DNA of 55,026 nucleotides from Pelagibacteraceae bacterium AG-390-A23 (GTDB lineage: Bacteria; Pseudomonadota; Alphaproteobacteria; Pelagibacterales; Pelagibacteraceae). Within the stretch, counting starts at the first letter, position 1. Each line of letters opens with the position of its first letter. Positions 46,081 through 54,996 of the stretch are shown piece by piece. The notes under the pieces are model-generated. The model had not been told where the DNA came from. It saw nothing but the letters and a program-made list of their open reading frames with translations, and ran no database searches. The position numbers and the translations under genes are program-made. The stretch is taken from the NCBI GenBank assembly GCA_003279775.1, contig QCGW01000005.1, positions 1-55,026 on the forward strand, written 5' to 3'.

Positions 46081-46931
46081 TGAGTGATTTAGAAAAGGTA
46101 AAAAAACTTCGAGAAGTAACTGGTGCTGGTTTCAAAGATTGCAACTTAGCTATTAAAGAGTCAAATGGAGATTTAGACAAGGCAATTGAAATTTTAAGGG
46201 TCAAAGGAATTTCTAAAGCATCTAAAAAAATGTCTAGAGATGCAAAGGAAGGAGTTGTTGTAGTTAGTGGAGATGAAACAAAAACCTCAGTTATAGAAGT
46301 AAATTGTGAAACAGATTTTGTTGCAAAAAATGATGATTTTATTTCATTTGTTAAAGAATTAAGTGAATTGAATAATAAAAATAATTCAAATGTTGAAGAA
46401 TTAAAATCAACAAAAATGAATAATGGCCAAACAGTTAATGATAATTTAGTTGCCCTGATTGCAAAAATTGGTGAAAAAATTACTATCGGAAAGACTAAAA
46501 CAATTCAAAATTCTAATGGAGTGAATAATCACTATCTTCATACAGTTGTAAAAGATAATGTTGCTAAATTAGCTGTTTTGGTTTCTTTAGATACTAAAGA
46601 TAACTCCGAAACTGTTAAAATTTTTAGTAAGCAATTATCAATGCACATTGCTGCTTCAAATCCTTTAGCACTAGAATCTAGTTCTATAGACCAATCAATT
46701 ATTGAAAAAGAGCAAGAACTCGTTACTGAAGAGTTAAAAAATTCTGGAAAACCAGATGATATTGCAAAAAAAATAAGCCTCGGTAAAATGAATAAATTTA
46801 AAGAGGAGAATGCACTTTTAACGCAAGCTTGGGTAATGGAGCCAAAAAAAAAAGTACAAGATATTTTAAAAGAACTTTCTATAGCTGATTTAAAAATTAA
46901 AGAGTTTTATAGAATAAAGATTGGAGAATAA
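46080..46931 (+). CDS. tsf: Elongation factor Ts
   Basis: The 283-residue protein has the N-terminal UBA-like domain ([19 protein letters not shown]) and the core motif [15 protein letters not shown] near residue 79, which contacts EF-Tu. The C-terminal dimerisation part ends with the conserved AWVMEP segment. EF-Ts exchanges GDP for GTP on EF-Tu. It follows rpsB with one-base overlap, and the frr ATG comes immediately after its stop, with no pyrH gene in between. Confidence 0.97.
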   Translation: MSDLEKVKKLREVTGAGFKDCNLAIKESNGDLDKAIEILRVKGISKASKKMSRDAKEGVVVVSGDETKTSVIEVNCETDFVAKNDDFISFVKELSELNNKNNSNVEELKSTKMNNGQTVNDNLVALIAKIGEKITIGKTKTIQNSNGVNNHYLHTVVKDNVAKLAVLVSLDTKDNSETVKIFSKQLSMHIAASNPLALESSSIDQSIIEKEQELVTEELKNSGKPDDIAKKISLGKMNKFKEENALLTQAWVMEPKKKVQDILKELSIADLKIKEFYRIKIGE

Positions 46932-47483
46932 ATGTTTGATGAGAAATCATACAACCTTAAAATGGATAAAGCCATTGAGGTTTTCTCTAAAGAACTATCT
47001 TCGTTAAGAACAGGCAGAGCTAACGCATCAATGCTAGACTTAATCAAAGTAGATGTCTATGGACAACAAATGCCAATTAATCAAGTTGGCAGCATAACCA
47101 CTCCAGAACCAAGAATGATTAATATTCAGGTTTGGGATTTAAATAATGTTGGATTGGTTGATGCTGCTATAAAGAAATCAGATTTAGGATTGAATCCTCA
47201 AATAGATGGTCAATTAATAAGATTACCTGTTCCAGAACTCAATGAAGAAAGAAGGGTAGAACTTAAAAAATTAATAAAATCTATTGGGGAAAAATGTAAA
47301 GTTTCAATCCGTAATATTCGAAGAGAAGCAAATGAAGATCTAAAGAAATTGTTAAAATCTAAAGAAATAAGTGAAGATGATGAAAAATCGAACGAAAAAA
47401 AAGTTCAAATAATTACAGATAATCATATTAAATCAGTCGATGATAAAGTTTCTTTAAAAGAAAAAGAAATAATGACAATATGA
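46932..47483 (+). CDS. frr: Ribosome recycling factor
   Basis: The 183-residue protein has the conserved FSKELSSLRTGRANASML segment near residue 20, followed by LNQ-like IPINQVGSI-type sequence (here MPINQVGSITTPEPR). The C-terminal LPVPELNEERRVELKK completes the pattern. It splits post-termination ribosomes together with EF-G. The start codon abuts the tsf stop with zero bases between, and the stop overlaps the uppS start as ATGA. Confidence 0.97.
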   Translation: MFDEKSYNLKMDKAIEVFSKELSSLRTGRANASMLDLIKVDVYGQQMPINQVGSITTPEPRMINIQVWDLNNVGLVDAAIKKSDLGLNPQIDGQLIRLPVPELNEERRVELKKLIKSIGEKCKVSIRNIRREANEDLKKLLKSKEISEDDEKSNEKKVQIITDNHIKSVDDKVSLKEKEIMTI

Positions 47484-48154
47484 ACCCATTAAAACATGTG
47501 GCCATAATTATGGATGGCAATGGAAGATGGGGAATTAAAAATAAGAACTCGAGAAATGCAGGCCATAAAGCAGGCTTAAAAACAGTTGAAAAAATTATTA
47601 AACAAACAATTAAAAATAAAATAAAATTTTTAACCTTATTTGCATTTTCAACTGAAAATTGGAAAAGACCAAAAAAAGAAATAAATTATTTATTTAATTT
47701 ATTAGAAAATTTTTTACTAAATAGAATTGAGGAGTTACATAAGCAAAATATAAAGCTTAAAATTTTAGGAGTAAAAAACTTTTCGCCACAATTAAATAAA
47801 CTTTTAAACTATTGCGAAAAAAAAACATTAAAAAATTCTAAATTGCAAATTAATCTTGCACTTAATTATGGATCAAAATCAGAACTAGTTGGTGCTTTTA
47901 AAAAAATTAAGAAAAATAAAAAGAATATTAGTGAAAAAAACATTTCTAGAAATTTACAGACAAAACATATGCCAGATCCTGATTTGCTAATTAGAACAGG
48001 CAACACTAAAAGATTAAGTAATTTTTTGTTGTGGCAATTAGCTTATGCAGAAATTTTTTTTGAAAAGAAGTTATGGCCCGCTTTTACTCCAAATGATTAT
48101 GATAGAGTAATCAGAGAATTCAAAACAATAAAAAGAAATTTTGGTAAAATATGA
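47480..48154 (+). CDS. uppS: Isoprenyl transferase (undecaprenyl diphosphate synthase)
   Basis: The 224-residue cis-prenyltransferase starts with HVAIIMDGNGRWG, with the catalytic Asp at residue 12, then the GHKAG segment and FAFSTENWKRP. Conserved C-terminal DLLIRTGNTKRLSNFLLWQ is present; the Gly-to-Asn and related changes (RTGNTKR in place of the commoner RTSGEKR-like form) are mild variants. It makes the undecaprenyl carrier for peptidoglycan and lipopolysaccharide synthesis. It overlaps both neighbours by four bases. Confidence 0.95.
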   Translation: MNPLKHVAIIMDGNGRWGIKNKNSRNAGHKAGLKTVEKIIKQTIKNKIKFLTLFAFSTENWKRPKKEINYLFNLLENFLLNRIEELHKQNIKLKILGVKNFSPQLNKLLNYCEKKTLKNSKLQINLALNYGSKSELVGAFKKIKKNKKNISEKNISRNLQTKHMPDPDLLIRTGNTKRLSNFLLWQLAYAEIFFEKKLWPAFTPNDYDRVIREFKTIKRNFGKI

Positions 48155-48801
48155 TTAATAAAGAATTAACGAAAAGAATAATTAGCTCATTATTGCTTAT
48201 ACCGATAGCTATATTTTTTATAACAGAGAGTAATTTTTTGTTTACCTTTTTTATTTTAATTTGTTTTTTAGTAACATCATACGAATGGCACATGATGTCT
48301 AAGAAAAAATCTTACTATTTTTTTGGCTTATTTTTCTTAATATTTTCTTTTTATTCTGCATATGTGATTAGAATAAGTACATCTGGTAGTTATGATTATT
48401 TTATTAGTATTTTATTAATTTGTATATCCACAGATATAGGAGGATATGTTTTTGGTAATTTTTTTAAAGGACCTAAACTTACTAAGATTAGTCCAAAAAA
48501 AACTTATTCTGGTGTAATAGGAGGTTATCTATTGTCAATTATATTTTTTAATTTAGCATTAAGTTCATCTTTTTTTTTAAAAAATCCAAAAGAATTAACG
48601 TCTGAAATTTTTATATTCATTTTATTGATTTCAACAGTTAGTCAATTAGGCGATATAATTATTTCTTATTTTAAAAGATTATCAAAAATAAAAGATACAG
48701 GAAAAATTATCCCTGGTCATGGCGGTTTATTAGACAGGATAGATGGTATGATATTTGCTTATCCATTTGCATATCTCATTTTAAAAATGAATATATTTTA
48801 A
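48151..48801 (+). CDS. cdsA: Phosphatidate cytidylyltransferase
   Basis: The 216-residue membrane protein has about six to seven hydrophobic segments and the C-terminal signature SYFKRLSKIKDTG then IPGHGGLLDRIDG, where the HGG and the two Asp residues bind metal and CTP. It makes CDP-diacylglycerol for phospholipid synthesis. It is somewhat shorter than many relatives, with fewer N-terminal helices. It overlaps uppS by four bases and precedes dxr by nine. Confidence 0.93.
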   Translation: MINKELTKRIISSLLLIPIAIFFITESNFLFTFFILICFLVTSYEWHMMSKKKSYYFFGLFFLIFSFYSAYVIRISTSGSYDYFISILLICISTDIGGYVFGNFFKGPKLTKISPKKTYSGVIGGYLLSIIFFNLALSSSFFLKNPKELTSEIFIFILLISTVSQLGDIIISYFKRLSKIKDTGKIIPGHGGLLDRIDGMIFAYPFAYLILKMNIF

Positions 48802-48810
48802 AATTAATAA

Positions 48811-49977
48811 ATGAAAAAAAAAATTGCAATATTAGGATCTACTGGATCAATTGGAAAATCATTATTAAAAATTATTAAAAAAAATAAAAAAGAAAATTTT
48901 CAAATAATACTTTTAACAGCAAATAAAAATTATAAAGAGTTATTAAAACAAACCAAAATTTTTAAAGTTAAAAATGTAATCATAAATAATAAATTAAGCT
49001 TCAAGAAATTTAAAAGTCTAAATAAAAATAAAAATTTAAATATTTATAATAATTTTAATGAGCTTGATAAAATTTTTAAGAGCAAATTAGACTATACAAT
49101 GAATTCAATTGTTGGTCTCGAAGGACTAGAGCCTACTCTGCAAATAATAAAATATACAAAAACAATTGCTATAGCTAATAAAGAGTCAATTATATGTGGT
49201 TGGAATTTAATTAACAAAAAATTAATAGATAATAATACTAAATTTATTCCGGTAGACTCAGAGCATTTTTCGATTTGGTACGCAATTCAAAATTTAAAAA
49301 AATCTAATATTAATAAAGTGTTTTTAACTGCTTCAGGTGGACCATTGCTTAATTTAAATAAAAAAAAAATTCAAAAAGTATCTGTTAAAGATGTATTGAA
49401 ACATCCGACATGGAAAATGGGAAAAAAAATATCAATAGATTCATCTACATTGATGAATAAAGTTTTTGAGGTTATTGAGGCAAAAAATATATTTAATTTA
49501 AATTTAGATAAAATTTCAATATTAATACATCCAAAATCTTATATCCACGCATTAATTAGTTTTAATGATGGAATGATTAAGATTATTGCACATGAAACAA
49601 CTATGGATATACCTATTTTGAATTCTTTATTTAATGAAAGAAATCCAAATTATCAAAACAAAGGTATTAAATTAAAATTATTAAATAATTTAAATTTATC
49701 ACAAGTTGATACAAAGAGATTCCCAATTATTAATATCCTAAAAAAAATACCTCAAAAAATCTCACTTTATGAAACTGTAATTGTTTCAGCTAATGATCAA
49801 TTAGTAAGATTATATTTAAATAATAAAATTAAATATAATGATATCTCTAATAAATTATTAAAGTTTTTGAATTTAAAAGAATTCGTTAAACTAAAGAAAA
49901 TTACTCCTTCAACACTATCAGATATAATTAATTTAGATAAATATGTTCGTTTAAAAATCAAGTCAAAGAGTGTATAA
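48811..49977 (+). CDS. dxr: 1-deoxy-D-xylulose 5-phosphate reductoisomerase
   Basis: The 388-residue protein has the NADPH motif GSTGSIGKS at residues 9-17, the metal-binding segment IANKESIICGW then PVDSEHFSI, and the substrate-site ASGGPLL and HPTWKMGKKISIDSSTLMNK (split) region. It catalyses the first committed step of the MEP isoprenoid pathway, supplying UppS upstream. The surface is very Lys/Asn-rich through AT pressure. The next gene, bamA, starts six bases after its stop, so rseP is not at this site. Confidence 0.95.
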   Translation: MKKKIAILGSTGSIGKSLLKIIKKNKKENFQIILLTANKNYKELLKQTKIFKVKNVIINNKLSFKKFKSLNKNKNLNIYNNFNELDKIFKSKLDYTMNSIVGLEGLEPTLQIIKYTKTIAIANKESIICGWNLINKKLIDNNTKFIPVDSEHFSIWYAIQNLKKSNINKVFLTASGGPLLNLNKKKIQKVSVKDVLKHPTWKMGKKISIDSSTLMNKVFEVIEAKNIFNLNLDKISILIHPKSYIHALISFNDGMIKIIAHETTMDIPILNSLFNERNPNYQNKGIKLKLLNNLNLSQVDTKRFPIINILKKIPQKISLYETVIVSANDQLVRLYLNNKIKYNDISNKLLKFLNLKEFVKLKKITPSTLSDIINLDKYVRLKIKSKSV

Positions 49978-49983
49978 GGTCGA

Positions 49984-52224
49984 ATGTTAAAAAATTTTTT
50001 TTACTCATATTTAATATTTTTTTTTCTATTGCTTAGTAACAGCTTAGCTGAAACAATTAATTCTATAAATGTAAAAGGGAATGAGCGTGTATCTTCTGAA
50101 ACAATAAAAATGTTTTCTGATGTAGAAGTAGGCAGCGAATTTACACCTAATAAATCCAATATAATTTTAAAGAAGCTTTATGAAAGTAATTTTTTTAGCA
50201 ATGTATCAATAAATTTTAATAATAATCAGCTTTCAATTACTGTAAAAGAATATCCAATCATTCAAAATATATTTTATGAGGGAATTAAAGCAAAAAAAAT
50301 TAAAGAAAAAGTTTTTTCTAATCTATCACTAAAACCAAGATCTTCTTATAATGAAATATTCTTAAAAGAAGATAAAAAAATAATAGAAAATTCTTTAAAG
50401 AACTTAGGATACTATTTTTCTCAAGTTGAAATATCTATAGTAGAATTAGATGATAATAAAGTTGATTTAACATATACAGTTGATCTTGGTAAAAAGGCTA
50501 AAATTAAAAAAATTTCATTTATAGGAGATAAAAAATTTAAAGATAAAAAATTAAAGAGATTAATTGTTAGTGAGGAGTACAAGTTTTGGAAATTTATATC
50601 TGGAAAAAAATTTCTTAATGAAAATTTAATCGAATTTGACGAAAGATTAATTAAAAATTTTTATCTCAATCAAGGTTATTACAATGTTGAAGTAAATTCA
50701 TCATATGCAAAATTGATTGATATTGATGAATTTGAATTGATATTTAACATTGATGCAAAAAATAAAGTCTTATTTGGAAATTTAAGTTTAAATTTACCAG
50801 ATGATTTTGATATAAATAATTTTGAAAGACTAATTGAATTATTTGATAAATTAAAAGGAGAAAAATACTCAATTAACAAAATTGAAGATATTTTACAAGA
50901 AATTGACAAAGTTACCTTAGAAGAACAATTTGAAACAGTATCGGCATCTGTAATTGAGTCACTTAGTGCAAATAATATAAATTTAACATTTAATATTGAA
51001 AAAAGTGAAAAATTATTAGTAGAGAAAATAAATATACTTGGGAACAATATTACTAGAGAAAATGTTATACGAAATCAATTCGAAATTGATGAAGGAGATC
51101 CTTATAACGAAATATTAACCAAAAAAACAATCAATAATATTAAAAGTTTACGTTTTTTTAAATCAGTAGAATCTGACGTGGTTCAAGGATCCTCAAATGA
51201 TAGTAAGATAATTAACATAACTGTTGAAGAAAAAGCTACAGGTGAAATTTCTGCTGGAGCAGGTTTTGGATCAAATGGAGCAAGTTTTATGGTTGGTGTA
51301 AAAGAAAATAATTATCTAGGAAAAGGTTTAAAAGTTGAAGCAAATGCGTTGATAAAAGAGGATAGTATTAAAGGTATTTTTTCAGTTACCAATCCAAATT
51401 ATAATAATTCTGATAAATCTGTATATTTTTTAACCGAAGTTTCTGAAACCGATCGTTTAACAGAAAATGGATATAAAGCTAATAAACAAGGTTTTACTAT
51501 TGGAACAAATTTTGAATATCTCAATGATTTAAATTTAGGAATTGGAACTTCAAATTATTTTGAAAAGATCGAAACAAATAGCACAGCATCTGCAAGACAA
51601 AAAAGGCAAGAAGGAAATTATTACGATAGTTTTTTAAACTTAAATTTTGATTATGATAAAAGAAACAAAAAATTTCAAACTGATGATGGTTTTAGAAGCA
51701 GATATTCAATCAATTTACCAGTTATAAGCAAAACAAGTAGTTTATCAAATACATATAATTACCAATATTATACAGAATTATACGAAAATAATATTACAAA
51801 TTTTTCTATTCTTTTGAAAACAGTTGACTCTATTAAGAGTAAAGATGTTAAACTTTCAGAAAGAATTTTTTTACCTCCTAATAAATTAAGAGGCTTTGAA
51901 TTTGGAAAAGTTGGACCTAAAGATGGAAATGATTTTATAGGAGGTAATTACGCTGCGGCATTCAATATTACTTCAACAATACCACAGTTACTTGAAAATT
52001 CTCAAAATATAGATTTTTTATTTTTTATTGATGTTGCAAATATTTGGGGAGTTGATTATGACGCATCAATAGACGACAAAAGCAAAATAAGAAGTTCTTT
52101 AGGTATAGGTATGGACTGGATGACTCCAATAGGCCCTGTAAACTTTACTTTATCTGAAACAATAAGCAAGGCAGATACTGATATAACAGAATCTTTTAGA
52201 TTTAATTTGGGCACAACATTTTGA
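49984..52224 (+). CDS. bamA: Outer membrane protein assembly factor BamA
   Basis: The 746-residue protein begins with a signal peptide (hydrophobic core then NSLAE), followed by about five POTRA repeats. The first starts INSINVKGNERVSSETI, and the last contains VEKINILGNNITRENVIRNQF near residue 345. The C-terminal half is the 16-strand barrel, with the lid-lock-type motif VRGF as LRGFEFGKVGPKDG near residue 637 and a terminal Phe (NLGTTF). BamA inserts beta-barrel proteins into the outer membrane. The stop overlaps the TTG start of skp. Confidence 0.96.
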   Translation: MLKNFFYSYLIFFFLLLSNSLAETINSINVKGNERVSSETIKMFSDVEVGSEFTPNKSNIILKKLYESNFFSNVSINFNNNQLSITVKEYPIIQNIFYEGIKAKKIKEKVFSNLSLKPRSSYNEIFLKEDKKIIENSLKNLGYYFSQVEISIVELDDNKVDLTYTVDLGKKAKIKKISFIGDKKFKDKKLKRLIVSEEYKFWKFISGKKFLNENLIEFDERLIKNFYLNQGYYNVEVNSSYAKLIDIDEFELIFNIDAKNKVLFGNLSLNLPDDFDINNFERLIELFDKLKGEKYSINKIEDILQEIDKVTLEEQFETVSASVIESLSANNINLTFNIEKSEKLLVEKINILGNNITRENVIRNQFEIDEGDPYNEILTKKTINNIKSLRFFKSVESDVVQGSSNDSKIINITVEEKATGEISAGAGFGSNGASFMVGVKENNYLGKGLKVEANALIKEDSIKGIFSVTNPNYNNSDKSVYFLTEVSETDRLTENGYKANKQGFTIGTNFEYLNDLNLGIGTSNYFEKIETNSTASARQKRQEGNYYDSFLNLNFDYDKRNKKFQTDDGFRSRYSINLPVISKTSSLSNTYNYQYYTELYENNITNFSILLKTVDSIKSKDVKLSERIFLPPNKLRGFEFGKVGPKDGNDFIGGNYAAAFNITSTIPQLLENSQNIDFLFFIDVANIWGVDYDASIDDKSKIRSSLGIGMDWMTPIGPVNFTLSETISKADTDITESFRFNLGTTF

Positions 52225-52736
52225 ACAAATACTTTAAATTTTTTTATATTATAATAATTTCCTTTTTTTTGAATATTGGATTTAGCAATGCTCAAAACAA
52301 TATTGCTTTTATTGATATCGATTTAATTCTAAAAAATTCAAATATAGGTAAATCTTTATTGGATCGTTTTGAGGAAGTTAATAAAAAAAATGCTAATGAA
52401 CTCAAAATTAAGGAAAATGATTTAAAAAAATTAGAAGATGAGATAAAAAAAAAACAAAATATTATTTCTAGAGAGGAACTGGAGAAAGAAATAAATATCT
52501 TAAAAAATAAAATAAATGAGTTCAATAAAGCTAAAAATAATCTGATATTAGATTTTGAAAAAAGTAGAAATAAAGATATAAATGAATTTTTACTTAGAAT
52601 AAATCCAATAATTCAAGAATATATGAATGAAAACTCTATAGATATTTTGTTAGAGAGAAAAAACGTATTTATTGGAAAAAATGATTCAGATATAACTAGT
52701 ATAATAATAAATAAAATTAATGATAATTTAAAATAA
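52221..52736 (+). CDS. skp: OmpH/Skp family periplasmic chaperone
   Basis: The start is TTG at 52221, overlapping the bamA stop (TTGA), followed by a signal peptide (IIIISFFLNIGFSNAQ). The 171-residue protein continues with NNIAFIDIDLILKNS, typical of the OmpH family. A long Lys/Glu/Asn coiled coil (about residues 45-115) forms the arms of the trimeric holdase. It would escort outer-membrane proteins to BamA, encoded just upstream. Sequence is low-complexity in the coiled coil, so the call rests on the N-terminus, length and location. Confidence 0.9.
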   Translation: MNKYFKFFYIIIISFFLNIGFSNAQNNIAFIDIDLILKNSNIGKSLLDRFEEVNKKNANELKIKENDLKKLEDEIKKKQNIISREELEKEINILKNKINEFNKAKNNLILDFEKSRNKDINEFLLRINPIIQEYMNENSIDILLERKNVFIGKNDSDITSIIINKINDNLK

Positions 52737-52737
52737 T

Positions 52738-53184
52738 ATGACTAAATTAAACAAAGATCAGATTAGAGACTTGCTTCCGCACAGAGAGCCTATGCTTTTG
52801 ATTGATGAATTATACGACATAAAAAAATTATCTTCAGCTACTGCTGTTGTAAACGTAAAAAAAGATAGTTTTTTTGTACAAGGTCATTTTCCTGGACAAC
52901 CAGTCATGCCAGGCGTTCTCATTGTAGAGTCATTTGGACAAGCAGCAGCAGCTCTTACAGCTCATGGTCTTGATAAATCTACTTATGAAAATAAATTAGT
53001 ATTTTTAATGGGTGTAGAAAAAGCGAGATTTAGAAATCCTGTCATTCCAGATTGCAAATTATTACTTAAAATACAAGCTATAAGATCACACGGAAAAGTT
53101 TGGAAATATCAGGGTGAAGCTTTTGTTGATGAGAAGAAAATGGCTGATGCTATATGGTCAGCAACTATAGTAGATAAGAAATAA
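52738..53184 (+). CDS. fabZ: 3-hydroxyacyl-[acyl-carrier-protein] dehydratase
   Basis: The 148-residue hot-dog protein has the conserved LLPHREPMLLIDEL start and the catalytic His and Glu region GHFPGQPVMPGVLIVESFGQ, split over residues about 49-70. It dehydrates 3-hydroxyacyl-ACP in fatty acid elongation, and its substrate pool also feeds lipid A synthesis by LpxA and LpxD nearby. It starts one base after skp. A 51-base gap with a strong hairpin follows. Confidence 0.96.
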   Translation: MTKLNKDQIRDLLPHREPMLLIDELYDIKKLSSATAVVNVKKDSFFVQGHFPGQPVMPGVLIVESFGQAAAALTAHGLDKSTYENKLVFLMGVEKARFRNPVIPDCKLLLKIQAIRSHGKVWKYQGEAFVDEKKMADAIWSATIVDKK

Positions 53185-53213
53185 ATAGCAATAATAGTTG
53201 ATAACTTTTTAGA

Positions 53214-53235
53214 AATTGCTTTGATAAAAGCAATT
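53214..53235 (+). promoter_or_regulatory. Perfect hairpin abutting the lpxD start codon
   Basis: Bases 53214-53222 and 53227-53235 form a perfect nine-base-pair stem around a four-base loop (GATA), and the next base is the A of the lpxD ATG. No T-run follows, so it is not a standard terminator. It occupies the position of the ribosome-binding site and could limit lpxD translation. Confidence 0.5.
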
Positions 53236-54213
53236 ATGTTTAATCCTTTTTTTAAAAATCATGGTCCATTAATGATTTCTGAAATTATTCAATCTCTAAA
53301 TCTAAATATGGATATAACATATCAAGATAAAGAAATTCATGATATTAAAGATCTTCTTTCATCCACAGAAAATGACATAACTTTTTTTCATTCAAAAAAA
53401 TATAAAGATGTTGCAAAGAAAACTAAAGCTTCTCTTTGTATAACTACAAATGCTCTAAAAGCAGAATTACCTGATAATTGTTTAGCTTTGGTTGTTGAAA
53501 ATGTTTTAGTTTCTACATCAACAATTACAACTTTATTTTATCCAGGTTCAATAAATGATAATTTTGATGAAACTGTATCATCTATTAATGATACTAATTT
53601 TAAAGATAAGGTAAGTTTTGGTAAAAATGTTTTGATTGGAAATAATGTTTCAATTGGCTCTAATTGTAGAATTGGTCATAACACAATTATTGAAAAAAAC
53701 GTTTCCATTGGAGATAATTGTTCAATTGGATCTAATAATATTATAAGAAATGCCTTAATAAAAAATAATGTTAGAGTATTAGACAATTGTATAATTGGTA
53801 AACACGGATTTGGTTTTTTTCCTAATAATAATAAAAATTTAAGATACCCTCATATTGGATTAGTTGTAATTGAAGATAACTGCGAAATTGGATGTGGTGC
53901 CACTATTGACAGGGGCTCAATGTCAAACACAGTTATAGGTAAAAATGTATATTTGGATAATCAAATACACATTGCACATAATGTTAAAATAGGTGAAAAC
54001 ACAATAATAGCTGGACAAGTTGGCATTGCAGGAAGTTCTATTATTGGTAGCAATGTTAAAATTGGAGGTCAAGCTGGAATATCAGGCCATCTTAAAATAG
54101 GAAATAATGTTGAAATTGGAGGCGGTTCAGGGGTCATTAAAGATATTCCTGATGATACAAAAGTAATGGGGTATCCAGCAAAAAATATAAGAGAATTTTT
54201 AAGAGACAATTAA
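53236..54213 (+). CDS. lpxD: UDP-3-O-(3-hydroxyacyl)glucosamine N-acyltransferase
   Basis: I use the ATG at 53236 (325 residues); a TTG five codons upstream is also open but lies inside a hairpin loop region. The N-terminal uridine-binding domain begins FFKNHGPLMISEI, followed by a left-handed beta helix of hexapeptide repeats (IGNNVSIGSNCRIG and many more) and the catalytic His in HIAHNVKIGENT near residue 245. LpxD adds the N-linked acyl chain in the third step of lipid A synthesis. It overlaps lpxA by one base. Confidence 0.95.
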   Translation: MFNPFFKNHGPLMISEIIQSLNLNMDITYQDKEIHDIKDLLSSTENDITFFHSKKYKDVAKKTKASLCITTNALKAELPDNCLALVVENVLVSTSTITTLFYPGSINDNFDETVSSINDTNFKDKVSFGKNVLIGNNVSIGSNCRIGHNTIIEKNVSIGDNCSIGSNNIIRNALIKNNVRVLDNCIIGKHGFGFFPNNNKNLRYPHIGLVVIEDNCEIGCGATIDRGSMSNTVIGKNVYLDNQIHIAHNVKIGENTIIAGQVGIAGSSIIGSNVKIGGQAGISGHLKIGNNVEIGGGSGVIKDIPDDTKVMGYPAKNIREFLRDN

Positions 54214-54995
54214 TGATACATAAAACTGCTATAATAGATCCAAAAGCAAAAATTTCTGATAACGTAAAAATTGGTCCTTACACTATAATTGGTTCAAATG
54301 TACAAATAGGAGATCATACTGAAATTCAATCCCATGTTAATATCACCGGGAATACAAAAATTGGAAAAAATAATAAAATTTATCCATTTTCATCAATTGG
54401 AAATGATCCACAAGATTTAAAATTTAAAGGAGAAGAAACAAAGTTAGAAATTGGTGATAATAATAAAATTAGGGAATATGTAACAATTAATCCAGGTACA
54501 GAAGGGGGAGGTGGCCTGACAAAAGTTGGAAACAACTGTTTGTTTATGGTTTCAGCTCATATTGCTCATGATTGTTTTGTTGGAAATAATGTAATTCTAG
54601 CGAACAATGTTCCACTAGGAGGACATGCATATATTGATGATAATGCAATAATTGGTGGCAATTCAGCCGTCCAGCAATTTACTAGAGTAGGTAAATCAGC
54701 AATGATTGGAGGTATGTGTGGTGTAGTTAGGGATATAATTCCATATGGAATAGCTCATGGTAACAGAAGTGTTTTACAGGGATTGAATTTAATAGGCTTA
54801 AGAAGAAAAAATATTCCAAATAAAGAAATAATGATTTTAAGTGATGCGTACAAAGAAATTTTTAAAAATGAAAATTTAACAGAAAATTTAAATAATCTAT
54901 CAAAAGATTTTAAGAGCAGTGAACTAGTAGCAGAAGTTATTGAATTTATAGAAAAAGATAAGAAAAGACCAATTTGTACTCCATTTTCAAAATAA
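54213..54995 (+). CDS. lpxA: UDP-N-acetylglucosamine acyltransferase
   Basis: The 260-residue hexapeptide-repeat protein has the LpxA pattern IHKTAIIDPKAKISDNVKIG at its start, then SSIGNDPQDLKFKGEETKL and REYVTINPGTEGGGG. The catalytic His lies in HIAHDCFVGNN near residue 122, and the C-terminal helical part contains NLIGLRRKNIP. LpxA starts lipid A synthesis by acylating UDP-GlcNAc. It follows lpxD with one-base overlap and precedes a probable lpxI. Confidence 0.96.
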   Translation: MIHKTAIIDPKAKISDNVKIGPYTIIGSNVQIGDHTEIQSHVNITGNTKIGKNNKIYPFSSIGNDPQDLKFKGEETKLEIGDNNKIREYVTINPGTEGGGGLTKVGNNCLFMVSAHIAHDCFVGNNVILANNVPLGGHAYIDDNAIIGGNSAVQQFTRVGKSAMIGGMCGVVRDIIPYGIAHGNRSVLQGLNLIGLRRKNIPNKEIMILSDAYKEIFKNENLTENLNNLSKDFKSSELVAEVIEFIEKDKKRPICTPFSK

Positions 54996-54996
54996 A

